Assembly (NCBI GenBank): GCA_007115705.1
Contig: QXEO01000211.1
Coordinates: 2,417,599-2,481,598 of the forward strand
Direction of reading: 5' to 3'
DNA: 64,000 nt
DNA from: Dactylis glomerata
Taxonomy: Eukaryota > Streptophyta > Magnoliopsida > Poales > Poaceae
Every line of letters starts with the position of its first letter. The stretch's first letter is position 1. A model generated the notes under the pieces. The model was not told the DNA's origin. It did no database searches and saw only the letters and a program-made list of their open reading frames with translations. This document shows, one piece after another, positions 10,198 to 22,578 of the stretch. The position numbers were made by a program, and so were the translations under genes.

Positions 10198-11006
10198 AGG
10201 CATGTCAGGTCCATGGGGATTGGATGAGATTGATCATGTAATACTTCATAATAGTCGATATTTGAGGGGTTTATCTTGTAGATGTTCCTGTATGACTGTT
10301 TATGCACCTTTGCTATGTTTAATGCTTGTTACTAGGGCCCGAGTGACATGATTTCAGTACTGAACTTTTATTGCTACATCATATATATGAGTTTGGTGCC
10401 TATCTGCAAAGTGTATTACTTTCTATTTTGTTAATCCGGCGACCCCCATGATGACAAATGGGGATATCAATGGGTGACATGTCTAGTTTTGGGGATATTG
10501 TGTGTTTATGGATTGTTAATGCATTGTTCCGAACTATTCCGTAAGGGTATAACTTAATTATATGTAGACCTTAAATGGCTTTCGGTGAATCCGGGCATAT
10601 ATGACAATAGATATATGTTAATTTTCCTTGATTAGTATGCATACTTATATTTGGGACACACACCTACACTTATACACCGAAAGGGAATTAGAGATAAACT
10701 TGAGTCAAATATGATATATGATAAATCTTATCCATGCAGCACCTTGCTAGTGATCCCATGCCTACGCTTTTAATCTCTGTGTTACACATTTTCCTTTCCG
10801 GTGAAAACTGGAAATCTGTTGTTACTATTTGCTGCTAAAATTATTGCTTTGCTTGAACTGCTATAATCACAACTTGTTGCTTGAGAATGATGTCTCAATT
10901 GCTAAAGCCTTCCTAATATTCGTGTTTGCTCCCTTGAGTCAAACTATAAATTTGGGTAATACTTCCCATCAAAGATTTCAGCGGTCCCCTACACTTGTGG
11001 GTATCA

Positions 11007-12388
11007 CCATGTCAAGTACCTCTTGCATATGTGACGTCCCTTACGATGTATACAGCTTTCTGTAAAATTCTGTACCGAGATTTTGCATTTCGGATGGATC
11101 ATCAGTACTCTAACCATCCTATTTCAAGAGTTTTTTAAGCATGTTCTTCCTCTTTCTCATACTTGCTCTCTAATGGAAATAGCGGGTGTTCTTATCCCCA
11201 ACCGCTAACCACTCAATGCGTGATCGTTGCTTCCACATGACCTCTTCGCAGTGATAGAGTTCAATGAGCCGATCACTAATTATAAGTTCATTGGGCGAAG
11301 GAGTAACTCTGCCCAGACTGTTTTGGTGCGCCTCCAGCTCATGGTTCAGCGTTTTGATCTGTTTATGAACATTGCCAAAAGTTTCTCTACTCCACACTCC
11401 AAGTTTCAGCGAGAGGTTTTGTAGCTTGCCATGAACTTCCTCGAAATTTATAGACGATGCACTCGACCGCCATGTAGAATTTATCGTGGGTTTAAGAGTG
11501 GTATGTGACTCCCACATCATCTCCTATTTGAACTAGCAAGCTTGCTGACCTCTTGCTACTACTCCATCGTGTAGAACCAGCAGAATAGGATCATGATCTG
11601 ATGTAACAGAGGTACGGTGCTGGAGCGAAGAATTTGGAAACATAGCGCTCCAGTTAGTAGTCACTAAATCTCGATCCAGTCGAGCCCTTGTAAAAGTACC
11701 TCTTGTCACCTTCCTTTCGAAAGTCCAACTTCTCCCAATATACCCAAGATCAACTAGGCTGCAAACACCGACGACATCTCTAAAGCACCCGAGCGCGCTG
11801 AACAATGCCCATATGCTCTTTAGGTCGCAACACCTTGTTGAAATCAGCCATGCACACCCAAGGAAGATCAAATTTCAGATTTTATTGCTTTCAGAATATC
11901 CCAGTTATTGTATCTTACACTAGTTTGAGCCTCCCCATAAACACATGTGAAGCGCCACAGCGCACTCCCCACTCCACTTGCCCGTGCATCAATATGATAC
12001 TATGTGAACCGCAAAACCTCCACATTTGCATTATTATTCCAAAAGATGCCTAAACCCCCACTCCTTCCAGAGCTACTAACCGCAAATGCATTATCGTAGC
12101 CCAAGGTTCTTTCTAACCTCTCCACTCTTTTCTTGTCAATTTGAGTCTCAAAAATACGAAGAATGGATGGGGCAAACTTTCTCGTGAAATCGTGAAGCTC
12201 CCGAACTGCCGCGTCGTTGCCAGCCCCATGATAATACTGCGTAGTAGATACACATTGCTCCCGGCGGTACTCCACTCGGGAGACCACCGATTTTACTATG
12301 TCATCGTCAACCTCTGTACCATCCTTATTGTATCTCTTTCGGTTCCTATGTGTTTGGGGACTAACTGGCGGCCCAAGCAACACATTAG
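11007..12388 (-). pseudogene. L1-type LINE ORF2: endonuclease and start of RT region
   Basis: On the minus strand, broken across frames, this is an apurinic-type endonuclease of plant L1 LINEs. Visible motifs are GAGNDAAVRELHDF, ETQIDKK, SGRSGGLGIFWNN, CVYGEAQ, GRSWTFERKV, RARLDRDL and the catalytic SDHDPI. Downstream come [13 protein letters not shown] and EFYRKLYTS, which lead towards the reverse transcriptase. The sequence stops at 11007 where E1 begins, so the RT core is missing. Upstream, at 12389, element O separates it from ORF1 of the same LINE. The enzyme would nick target DNA to prime integration. Many stops and frameshifts make it non-functional. Confidence 0.85.
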
Positions 12389-12393
12389 GTGAG

Positions 12394-12838
12394 TGATACA
12401 TTGCAAACATATCTATAATTTTTGATGCTCCATGCTTGTTTGACACCAATTGCTATATGTTTTGTTTACACTTCATAGCATTTTTATGCATTTTCTGGAA
12501 CTAACCTATTAACATGCCAGATCCTGTTTTCTGCTGTTTTTGTATTTCAAAAAAGTTGTACATAAAATATTCTCAGAATTGGACAAAACAAAAGCCAAAC
12601 CTCTTATTTTTCCCGACACGAAGATGGAGTCCAAAGCAGAGAAGGAGGAAGGCACCGAGGCAGCCACACCATTGGGTGTGGGCCCCTTGGGTGCCCTCTG
12701 ACATCGCCCTTCTGCCTATAAATTGCCTCCAATGCGAAAACCCTAAATCAATCGGCCTCCATCCATGAAAAGTTCCAAAGCGCCCCCGCCATCGAAGACC
12801 AATTTTGGGGGACAGAAGTCTTTGTTCTGGCACCCTGC
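12394..12838 (+). repeat. O 5' LTR, first part
   Basis: The 5' 445 bp of the LTR, matching 29671-30160. It includes a TATAAA box near 12716-12723. It is interrupted by M at 12839. Confidence 0.85.
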
Positions 12839-13264
12839 TGATACATTGTAAACGTGTCTATAATTTTTGATGCTCCATGCTTGTTTTACACCAATTACTT
12901 TGTGTTTTATTTACACTTCATGGCATTTTAATGCATTTTCCAGAACTAACCTATTAACGAGATGCCACAGTGCCAGTTCCTATTTTCTGCTATTTTTGTG
13001 TTTCAGAAAAGTTACACAGGAAATATTATCAGAATTGGACGAAACAAAAGTCAAAGTTCCTATTTACCTGACACGAAGACAGAGTCCAAAGGAGAGATGG
13101 AGGGGGGCCAGAGGGCAGCCACACCATAGGGTGGCGCGGGCCACCCCCTGGCCGCGCCACCAGGTGGTGTGGACCCCTGGTCCACCCCCTGACATCACCC
13201 TTCCGCCTATAAATTCCCTTCGACAGGAAAACCCTAAAGGGACGAACACTTTTCCATGAAACAT

Positions 13265-14206
13265 ACTGCAAGCCGCCGCCGTCGTTGTCCCGAGATCGGG
13301 AGGGTCCAGAAGATCTTCCCGGCACCCTGCCGAAGAGGGGAATCATCACCGAAGACCTTCTTCATCACCATGCCACCATCCGCAGTGATGCGTGTGTAGT
13401 CTACCTTGGACTATGGGTCCATAGCAGTAGCTAGATGGTTGTCTTCTCCTCCATGTGCTTCATGTCTAAATCTTGTGAGCTGCCTGATATGATCAAGATC
13501 ATCGTTATGTAATTCTACATGTTGTGTTTGTTGGGATCGATGAATATTGAGTAATATGCCAAGTTGATTGTTGATTTATCATGTCTATGTTATTTATGAT
13601 CTTGCATGCTCTCCGTTGCTAGTAGATATCTTGGCCGAGTAGATGCTATACAAAGTTTTTTTCTTATTGATTCCTCTCCTATTTCTAGAGGGAGTATTTA
13701 TGCTCGATAGTGGGTTCATGCATCTAGTAATCTAGGACAGTGACAATAACTGCAAGCCGCCATCGTCATCGACGCGAGATCGGGAGGGTCCAGAAGCTCT
13801 TCTCGGCACCCTGCCGGAGAGGGGAATCACCTCCGGAGGCCTTCTTCATCACCATGCCTGCCTCCGGAGTGATGTGTGAGTAGTCTACCTTGGACTACAT
13901 GTCCATAGCAGTAGCTAGATAGCTGTCTTCTCCTCGATGTGCTTCATGTTTAGATCTTGTGAGCTGCCTATCATGGTCAAGATCATCGTTATGTAATTCT
14001 ACATGTTGTGTTTGTTGGGATACGATGAATATTGAGTACTATGTCAAGTTGATTTGTGATTTATCATCTCTATGCTAGTTATGATCTTGCATGCTCTCCG
14101 TTGCTAGTAGATATCTTGGCTGAGTAGATGCTAGTGACTCCAAGAGGGAGTATTTATGATCGATAGTGGGTTCATGCGTCTGGTAACTTGGGGGAGTGAA
14201 AACAAC
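13265..14206 (+). repeat. Tandem duplication of ~484 bp inside the M 5' LTR
   Basis: The unit beginning ACTGCAAGCCGCC at 13265 recurs at 13749 and runs to about 14206. The M 3' LTR has this unit once (from about 17020). The duplication therefore arose in this LTR after, or during, insertion. Confidence 0.8.
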
Positions 14207-16594
14207 CTCTAAAGTTGCAGATGTGCTATTTCTACTAGGGAGAAAACAACAATCTTGTGTCCAAGGACATTTGCATTGTTTACTTTACACACTTTTCTTA
14301 AGGTGATAATCTGTTGCTTGCAACTTAATACCCAATGGTTGTTCAGATGATATCCGGCGGGTGGATTATTAGTCATAGATGCAGTTGGATTATGGTCTAT
14401 GTATTATGTTGTAATGTCCAAGTGAATCTCATAGTGATCATCACGATATGTACATGCATTGTTTGCATTCTTTATTCTGTCAATTGCCCAACTGTAATTT
14501 GTTTACCCAGCATGTTATTTATCTTTATGGAGAGACACCTCTAGTGAACTGTGGACCCCAATCCATTCTTTTACATTCATATTATCGTTTACTTTTACAC
14601 GCATTATTTACTTTCTCGCAAACAACTATCTTTTACCACACGATACGTTTAATCCTTTGTTTACAGCAAACCGGTGAGATTGACAACCTCACTTTAGGTT
14701 GGGGCAAAGTACTTTGGTTGTGTTGTGTGCAGGTTCCACGTTGCTGCTGGTGCAAAGCTACCATAGAACTTAGTAACCATGTTACAACATGAAAATTATT
14801 TGTATCTAGTCACCCTCTTGAACTTTGAACGTGTCCTATGCATTTATGTTTTGCTACTCCATGAGAGACAAGCTGAATACCACTTTGCAATGTTTTCTAT
14901 ATGCTTCAAACAAACATACACCTTTCAATGCATTATTACTCATGATCTTTTGTTTGTTCTTTTTAGCTAGGTGTGTTTAGACCTCTGGTATTTGTTGGTT
15001 TTCATCTTTGAGAGTTGTTTCAAAAAGGTTGATTGGTGTTGGAAAAGAGTAAATTGTTTCATGCTTATAGTGATACAAAAAGGGAGCTTGTTTAGACTGT
15101 TGCTTAGAATTTATCATGTCATGCTTGATATTATTTTGATTATATGCTTAGTAGTTATTGTTGTAGCATGACTTGTCTCAAATGACTCAGAGTGCTTAAT
15201 GTGCCTTTGAAAGAATCATGCATTGTTTTTATCTTATAGAAGCATATTTTTGTGGTATTCTCCTTTGATGCTTTATTTGGGTTGACTTGGTGCATGCTTA
15301 CACCATGTTTGACTTTAAACCAGTCACCTCAAGCCTCTATGATCATTTGGTTTTTGACTTGTGATACCACTTTATGCTTTGGTTAATAATGTTTTGTCGC
15401 TATGCATGATTATGGCCGTTATTGCTCTCTTAGTTGGTCGCTCCCAGTCTTTTGCTAGCCTTCACCCGTACTAAGAGGGAATACTTCTCGTGCATCCAAC
15501 TCCAAAAACGAAAGTTTTTCCAAAGAGTCCACTACAAATTCCTATGCATGGTATTTCAAACCATTCCAAGTAAATTTTCATGTGCTACCTTTCAAAACCT
15601 TCAAATACTTCTCATTTTGTGACACTGTTTTTAGCTCATGAGGACGTAGTGGTCGGGTTTGCTATCTTCCATATTGAATTAAGTACCCCTCGACTTGTAT
15701 GCTTCATCTGCTCATCATTAATTTTGCAAGAGAGCTGATCAGACCATTGTAACCTCTAAAAAAATAAAAGAAAAAAGGCACTCCTCCATGGTATGTGAAA
15801 GTTGGTGGGCACCCAAAGGATTTGGTTAGCCATGGTTTGTAAAAGGAAAAGTGGGGAGGAGTGCCAAATTTTATAAAAGAGCATGTACGTGCCGATTTTT
15901 CAAAGAACACGGAACCGCTCTTAGCTTGTTTAGTATGGAAGATCGCAAGAACTCCATTGCCAGTCATTGACAAGAACAACCACCTCTCAAAACATGTTTT
16001 TATCTCTGTTTTACAAATGAAAAGCTCTAGCACATGTTAAATCCCTGCTTCCCTCTGTGAAGGGCCATTCTTTTACTTTTATGTTGAGTCTTCATCTTCT
16101 ACCTTTATGCACCAATTAAGAAAGCATAGTTGTCATTTTGAGTATAATGTGCATGGTCCCAAAATTTATTATTGATTGATCCATGATTATGGTATTGCTT
16201 GTTCTCAAATTATTTGTAACTAGTCACCCTCTTGAACTTTGAAGGTGTCCTATGCATTTATGTTTTGCTACTCCATGAGAGACAAGCTAAATACCAATTT
16301 GCTATGTTTTCTATATGCTTGAAACAAACATACACCTTTCAATGCATTATTACTCATGATCTTTTGTTTGTGTTCCTTTTCATGTCGTAACATGGTTGCT
16401 AAGTTTTCTATATGCTTCAAACAAACATACACCTTTCAATGCATTATTACCCATGTTTAGAGTACTTCGATCTCAGCATGCAATGCTTTACCTTAAGTTG
16501 ATCAAGATTGTATTGGTGCATGTCACCTCAAAAATTATTGTTTTGTTATCACTTACCTACTCGAGGACGAGCAGGAGTTAAGCTTGGGGATGCT

Positions 16595-18208
16595 TGAGAC
16601 GTCGTAAACATATCTATAATTTTTGATGCTCCATGCTTGTTTTACACCAATTGCTTTGTGTTTTGTTTACACTTCATGGCATTTTTATGCATTTTCCGGA
16701 ACTAACCTATTAATGAGATGCCAAAGTGCTAGTTCCTGTTTTCTGTTGTTTTTGTGTTTCAGAAAAGTTACACAGGAATTATTCTCGGAATTGGACAAAA
16801 CGAAAGCCAAAGTTCCTATTTACCTGACACAAAGACATAGTTCAAAGGAGAGACAGAGGGGGGCCAGAGGGCAGCCGCACCATAGGTTGGTGCGGGCCAC
16901 CCCTGGTCGCGCCACCAGGTGGTGTGGACCCCTTGTCCACCCCCTGACATCACCCTTCCGCCTATAAATTCCCTTCAACGGGAAAACCCTAAAGGGACGA
17001 ACACTTTTCCATGAAACATACTGCAAGCCGCCGCCATCATCGTCCCGAGATCGGGAGGGTCCAGAAGCTCTTCCCGGCACCCTGCCGGAGAGGGGAATCA
17101 TCACCAGAGGCCTTCTTCATCACTATGCCAGCCTTCAGAGTGATACGTGAGTAGTCTACCTTGGACTATGGGTCCATAGCAGTAGCTAGATGGTTGTCTT
17201 CTCCTCCATGTGCTTCATGTCTAGATCTTGTGAGCTGCCTATCATGATCAAGATCATCATTATGTAATTCCACATGTTGTGTTTGTTGGGATCCGATGAA
17301 TATTGAGTACTATGTCAAGTTGATTGTTGATTTATCATGTCTATGTTATTTATGATCTTGCATGCTCTCTGTTGCTAGTAGATATCTTGGCCGAGTAGAT
17401 GCTAGTCACTCCAAGAGGGAGTATTTATGCTCGATAGTGGGTTCATGCCTCTAGTAATCTGGGAGAGTGACAATAACTTCTAAGGTTGTAGATGTGATGT
17501 TGCTACTAGGGAGAAAACAACAATCTTTTGTTCAAGGACATTTGTATTATTTACATTACACACTTTGTTTAAGGCGATAATCTGTTGCTTGCAACTTAAT
17601 ACCCAAGGGTTGTTCGGATGATATCCTGCGGGTGTATTATTAGTCATAGATGCAGTTGGATTATGGTCTATGTATTATGTTGTAATGCCCAAGTGAATAT
17701 CATAGTGATCTTTGTGACATGTACATGCATTGCTATGCATTCTTTATTTTGTAAATTGCCCAACTGTAATTTGTTTACCCAACATGTTATTTATCTTTAT
17801 GGAGAGACACCTCTAGTGAATTGTGGACCCCGGTCCATTCTTTTACATATATTACCATCTACTGCAAGCACCGTTTACTTTCCACAAGCATTATTTATTT
17901 ACTTACTGCAAACAAATATCTTCTTCCACACGATACGTTTAATCCTTTGTTTTCAGCAAACCAGTGAGATTGACAACCTCACTGCAAGTTGGGGCAAAGT
18001 ATCTTGGTTGTGTTGTGTGTAGGTTCCACGTTGATGCTGGCGCCGGTGGTGCACCCTGCCAAAAGCCAGTTAGAATCAAACTTCTGAAGTGGTTTCTTTC
18101 TCCTACTGGTCGATTAAACTTTGGTTTCATAACTGAGGGAAAACTTACCGTTGTGCTCATCACACCTTACTCTTGGGGCTCCCAACTGGTCGTCAACACT
18201 ATGCACCA
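16595..18208 (+). repeat. M 3' LTR
   Basis: 1614 bp, starting TGAGACGTCG directly after the conserved GCAGGAGTTAAGCTTGGGGA tract and ending ATGCACCA. It carries a TATAAA box near 16962. Confidence 0.8.
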
Positions 18209-18213
18209 CATGC

Positions 18214-19170
18214 CGGGATGGGGAATTACTGCCGGAGCCATCTCCATCGACTCCGCCGCCATCGTCATCGTTGTTGCTCCTCCCATGATGAGGAGGGATT
18301 AGTGCTCCCCCGAGGCCAAGGGCTCTACCGGTAGCTATGTGGTTTATCTCTCTCTCCCATGGTGTGATCTTTATGTGATCATGAGCTTTGTAATCTAGTT
18401 GAATAAGTAGATGTTACTCTTCATCTATTATGCTACTCAAGTGCTTTTATTAATGTGATCTTCGGAGACACCTTGTCCCACGATGTTAAGGTGATAGTGT
18501 GCACATTGTGTCTGGCTCTTACGCTAAAGATTACAGTAATACTTATCATGAGTTATAATTTGAGTTGCATGTCTCTATGAAATTGTGGTGTTTGTCTCGA
18601 ACCATCTAGTGCGCTCAAGGTGATAGTGTGGGGTTATCTAGATGGGGAATGTGAACTTCATGGAGTGCTTTTACAGCCCTACGCAGTGAATTGATGTTCG
18701 TTATCCAACCGGAGAGTAGTTCAGGGTAGCATAGTGAAGAAAAGATATTTATGTGTTCAATTATGATATCATTGTTGAGGGTGTCCACTAGTGAAAGTAT
18801 GATCCCTAGGCCTTATTTCTAAGCATTGAAACACCGTTTACAACCAATTCTGCTATATGTTTGCTTGCTGCCATTTTTATTTTAGATTGCAATTACCACT
18901 TATAATCATCTATATTACTTGTATTTCACTATCTCTTCACCGAACTAGTGCACCTATACACCTGACAAGTGTATTGGGTGTGTTGGGGACACAAGAGACT
19001 TCTTGTATCTTAATTGCAGGGTTGCTTGAGAGGGATATCTTTGATCTCTTCCTCCCTGAGTTCGATAAACCTTGGGTGATTCACTTAAGGAAAACTTTCT
19101 GCTGTTCTACAAACCTCTGCACTTGGAGGCCCAACACTGTCTACAAGAATAGAAGCGTGCGTAGACATCA
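18214..19170 (+). repeat. O 5' LTR, second part
   Basis: The 957-bp remainder of the LTR after M, ending GTAGACATCA. It matches 30160-31114 along its whole length. Confidence 0.85.
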
Positions 19171-19180
19171 AGCTCTTTTC

Positions 19181-19198
19181 TCGCGCCGTTGTCGGGGA
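19181..19198 (+). other. O primer binding site (tRNA-Asp type)
   Basis: Reads TCGCGCCGTTGTCGGGGA, which is 16 of 18 identical to the complement of the plant tRNA-Asp 3' end. It lies ten bases past the LTR. Confidence 0.75.
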
Positions 19199-19343
19199 GG
19201 TAAGGTAAAAGGTACTCGCATCCTCTGGCTACTAAGCTATCTTCTAATACTGTTGCTGGTGTGTGAGTGCTCAAAGTTATTTCCTTTAGATTATGCAATG
19301 ATATCTTTTTGTTTCTTGTTTTTATTTTCACTAGTTAGGTTTA

Positions 19344-20117
19344 TTGGAAAACAACAAAACAAATAGAGAGCTTTATAGTATTTATCTTGAGTTAGGACAT
19401 GAAGTGTTTGAAGAGAAAACTAAAAAACCTATGGAGCTTTATTTGCATGCTAATAGTAATGTTATTAGTATGAATTCTTTGAACACCATTATTGCTAATG
19501 CTATGGAAAAGTCTAAGCTTGGGGAAGCTGGTTTTCATGAGCATGATATTTTTAGTCCCCCAAGCACGGAGGAGAAAATTTACTTTGATGATACTATACC
19601 TCCAATATATGATGATTACAATGATGAATATGATATTTTCAGTCCACCTACTATTGAGGAGAAAATTAATTATGATTACAATATGCCTCCTATATTTGAT
19701 GATTATGGTGATGAGAATAATAATGATAGCTATTTTGTTGAATTTGCTCCCACTACAATTAATAAGAATGACTATGTTTATGTGGAGAGTAATAATTATT
19801 TTATGCATGTGGCTCATGATAAGAATGTTTTATGTGATAGTTATATTGCTTATTTCATTCATGATGCTACTGAAAGTTATTATGAGAGAGGGAAACATGG
19901 TTTTGTGCATATCAATAATATTAAGTCTCCTCTCTTTATGTTGAAAGTTTCGATGTTGCACTTGTTTTGCCTTCCTATGCTAGTAGCCTCTTGCTTGAAT
20001 AATCTTTTTTGTTACAAAATTCCTTTGCATAGGAAGTGGTTTAGACTTAAATGTGTTGGATATTTGCTTCTTGATGCATTCTTATATGTTCAATTTATAC
20101 ATATGAGAGCATCATAG
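19344..20117 (+). CDS. O internal ORF of unknown function, 257 codons
   Basis: A long open frame just inside the 5' LTR, where gag would lie. It begins with TTG in a context (TTGGAAAACAACAAAAC) that looks like a former ATG, so its start is probably lost. Residues about 68-96 and 97-125 are an internal duplication (DIFSPPSTEEKIYFDD and DIFSPPTIEEKINYDY, each followed by PPI and an acidic DDY stretch). The C-terminal third is rich in hydrophobic residues and cysteine (LFCLPMLVASCLNNLFCYK). I know similar ORFs as repetitive hypothetical proteins in Triticeae elements but recognise no domain. It could be a very diverged gag-like protein or an accessory protein. There is no pol after it. Confidence 0.55.
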   Translation: MENNKTNRELYSIYLELGHEVFEEKTKKPMELYLHANSNVISMNSLNTIIANAMEKSKLGEAGFHEHDIFSPPSTEEKIYFDDTIPPIYDDYNDEYDIFSPPTIEEKINYDYNMPPIFDDYGDENNNDSYFVEFAPTTINKNDYVYVESNNYFMHVAHDKNVLCDSYIAYFIHDATESYYERGKHGFVHINNIKSPLFMLKVSMLHLFCLPMLVASCLNNLFCYKIPLHRKWFRLKCVGYLLLDAFLYVQFIHMRAS

Positions 20118-20762
20118 AAATTATCACTATGCCTATCTTAATGGATATAAAGAAAGAGCTTTTGGGAGGCAGCCCATTATATTTTTGCTTTCAGTTTATT
20201 TTTGTTTCTTTGAGTCTTGGAAGTTGTTATCTCTATAGCAACCTCTCCTTATCCTTTTTATTTCATTTTTTGTGCCAAGAATAGCCTCTAATAGGAAGAA
20301 GGTAAGATTTGGGAAAGTTGTTGTCCAGAAACAGATTTCTGTGCTTTGCTGTAAAAAATTGTGAAAAATCTCAGAATAGTATTTTGATCTACAATTTTTT
20401 GAGCGCATGCCCCAGGTTACTATCTAACTTTCGTTAGCTTTGCACTTTTTGATTTGAGCTACAGAAGATTTTCGAAAAAATCAATCTTTACCTATTGTTC
20501 TGTTTTGATAGATTTCTACCACTATTTGCATTTGCCTCTTCATCTCTTTCTTTTTGAGTTCTTTTGACCGGATGAGCTTTTAAAAGAAGTTGGTACATTA
20601 GCTAATGTTTTAATGGATGTTTATTTGAGTTTTAACTGAATCAAAAGTGGATCTACTATCTTGCATACACTAATGTTGCTAATGAGAATTGTCTGAAGTT
20701 TTGTATGAAGGAAGTTTTCAAGTGTAGGGAAAGGAGAATGATGTGAAGAGATGAAGGATGGA
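20118..20762 (+). other. O internal, non-coding
   Basis: AT-rich internal sequence after the ORF, similar to 23170-23800 in N2 and 54670-55310 in P. For example all three carry a TTTTGACAGATTTC-type block and a TTGTATGAAGGAAG block. N2 is inserted at its end. Confidence 0.7.
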
Positions 20763-22396
20763 TGATACATCTCAAACGTATCTATAATTTTTGATGCTCC
20801 ATGCTTGTTTTTACACCATTTGCTTTATGTTTTTGTTACACTTCGTGGCGTTTTTATGCATTTTCCGGAACTAACCTATTAACGAGATGCCACAGTGCCA
20901 GTTCCCTGTTTTCTGCTGTTTTTGTGTTTCAGAAAAGTTACATAGGAAATATTCTCAGAATTGGACGAAACAAAATCCGAACCTCCTAAAATTTACCGAA
21001 GCTTCCAGAAGACCAAAGAGGAGACGGAGGGGGCCGCAGGCCAGCCACACCCTAGGGTGGCGCGGCCAGCCCCTGGCCCGCGCCCCCTAGTGGTGAGGCC
21101 GCCTGGCCCACCTCCTGACGCTGCCCTTCCGCCTATATATTCCTCCCAACGGGAAAAACGTAAAGACCCGATCAATTTTCTAGAAACACATCGCGATCCG
21201 CCGCTGTCGTTGACCCGAGATCGGGAGGGTCCAGAAGCTCTTCCCGGCACCCTGCTGGAGAGGGAAATCGCCACCGGAGGTCCTCTTCATCGCCATGCTT
21301 GCCATCGGCGTGATGAGTGAGTAGTCTACCTTAGACTATGGGTCCATAGCAGTAGCTAGATGGTTGTCCTCTCCACCATGTACTTTATGTTTAGATCTTG
21401 TGAGCTGCCCTACATGATCAAGATCATCTTTATGTAATTCTACATGTTGTGTTTGTTGGGATCCGATGAATATTGGTGTTATGATTAAGTTGATGTTCTG
21501 AATTTTATCTTATGTTATCTCTATGTTGTTTATGATCTTGCATGCTCTCCGTTGTTAGTAGCTATCTTGGCCAAGTAGATACTAGTGACTCCAAGAGGGG
21601 GTATTTATGCTCGATAGTTGGGTTCATGCCTCTATTTAATCTGGGGGAGTGACAGAAACCTCTAAGGTTGTAGATGTGATGTTGCCACTAGGGAGAAAAC
21701 AACATTCTTGTGTCTAAGGACATTCACTTTGTTTACATTACACACTTTGCTTAATGCAGTTATCTGTTGTTCGCAACTTAATACTCAAGGGGTCCTCGGA
21801 TGATTCCCCGCGAGTGGATTATTAGGCATAGATGCAGTTGGATGGCGGTCTATTTATCTTGTTGTAATGCCCAGAGTAAATCTCATAGTGATCCTCTTGA
21901 CATATGCACGTTATCTTTATTCTATCAATTGCCCAACTGTAATTTGTTTACCCAGCATGTCGTTATTTTTCTTATGGAGAGACACCACTAGTGAACTGTG
22001 GACCCCGGTCCAATTTCCTTTATATTGCTATTACCATTTACTTTTACTCGTATTTTTTACTTTCTCGCATATTACTATTGCTTTCCACTCAATACGCTCA
22101 TTCCTTTGTTTACAGCAAACCGGTGAGATTGACAACCTCATCGTAAGTTGGGAGCAAAGTATTTGTTTGCGTTGTGTGCAGGTTTCACGTTGCTGCTGGT
22201 GCAAAGCAAAGCACTGGACGAGGCGCCCTATAAATTGTCTGGAGCTGTCGCGAAGCTAGCAGGCATCACCTTCTGAAGTTTGGCTTTTTCCTACTGGTTC
22301 GATAAACCTCGATTTCTTACTGAGGAAAGACTTGCTACTGTGCTCATCATACCTTCCTCTTTGGGTTCCCAACTGGGTTGTTATCTGCCCGCATCA
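20763..22396 (+). repeat. N2 5' LTR
   Basis: 1634 bp, TGATACATCTC to TGCCCGCATCA. A TATATAT box at 21134-21140 is followed by the transcribed leader part of the LTR. Confidence 0.92.
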
Positions 22397-22407
22397 AGCT
22401 CTTTTTC

Positions 22408-22425
22408 TAGCGCCGTTGCCGGGGA
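22408..22425 (+). other. N2 primer binding site (tRNA-Asp type)
   Basis: Reads TAGCGCCGTTGCCGGGGA, 17 of 18 identical to the complement of the plant tRNA-Asp 3' end. Confidence 0.85.
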
Positions 22426-22578
22426 AAAATAAGATTTCTGCAAGGGGAGTCTTGCACGCACAATCTTTACTTTGTTTTAGTTTTGTTTCACTTTATTTTT
22501 GCTTGCATCGTTTTATCAAAAATACAAAAAAAATAGCTTCCTTTATAGTTGTTATTTCTTTCCATTTAGTTCATTATT

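Larger units (their letters stand above)
5244..11006 (+). repeat. 3' LTR of E1, split by T1
   Basis: The LTR starts TGATGCATGT at 5244, right after the conserved purine-rich tract, and ends GTGGGTATCA at 11006. Removing T1 and one duplication leaves about 1379 bp (5244-5818 plus 10203-11006). A TATATA motif at 5590-5596 is a plausible LTR promoter. To its right, 11007 onward is LINE sequence, so E1 abuts or was inserted in that LINE. The matching 5' LTR is not in the window. Confidence 0.65.
12839..18208 (+). mobile_element. M: rearranged LTR retrotransposon in the O 5' LTR
   Basis: A 5370-bp element starting TGATACATTG and ending ATGCACCA. The flanks CCTGC (12834-12838) and CATGC (18209-18213) are a target duplication with one change, confirmed because O's other LTR has a single copy there. 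The 5' LTR runs to about 14770, then joins straight into internal sequence, so the primer site and any gag are deleted. The internal part 14771-16594 is non-coding and holds two copies of a block beginning ATTATTTGTA (about 14795 and 16210). No ORF of note. Confidence 0.8.

Noticed and set aside
12867..13349. ORF pairs in LTRs that recur at 16623-17104, 20961-21320, 25859-26293, 29699-30055, 52373-52707 and 57274-57723 as a conserved protein family
   Set aside because: They recur only because LTRs recur. Frames differ between copies and span the LTR promoter region.
19392..19817. Minus-strand 141-codon Ile-rich ORF opposite the O ORF
   Set aside because: The Ile-rich composition is the complement of Asn/Asp-rich codons on the plus strand.
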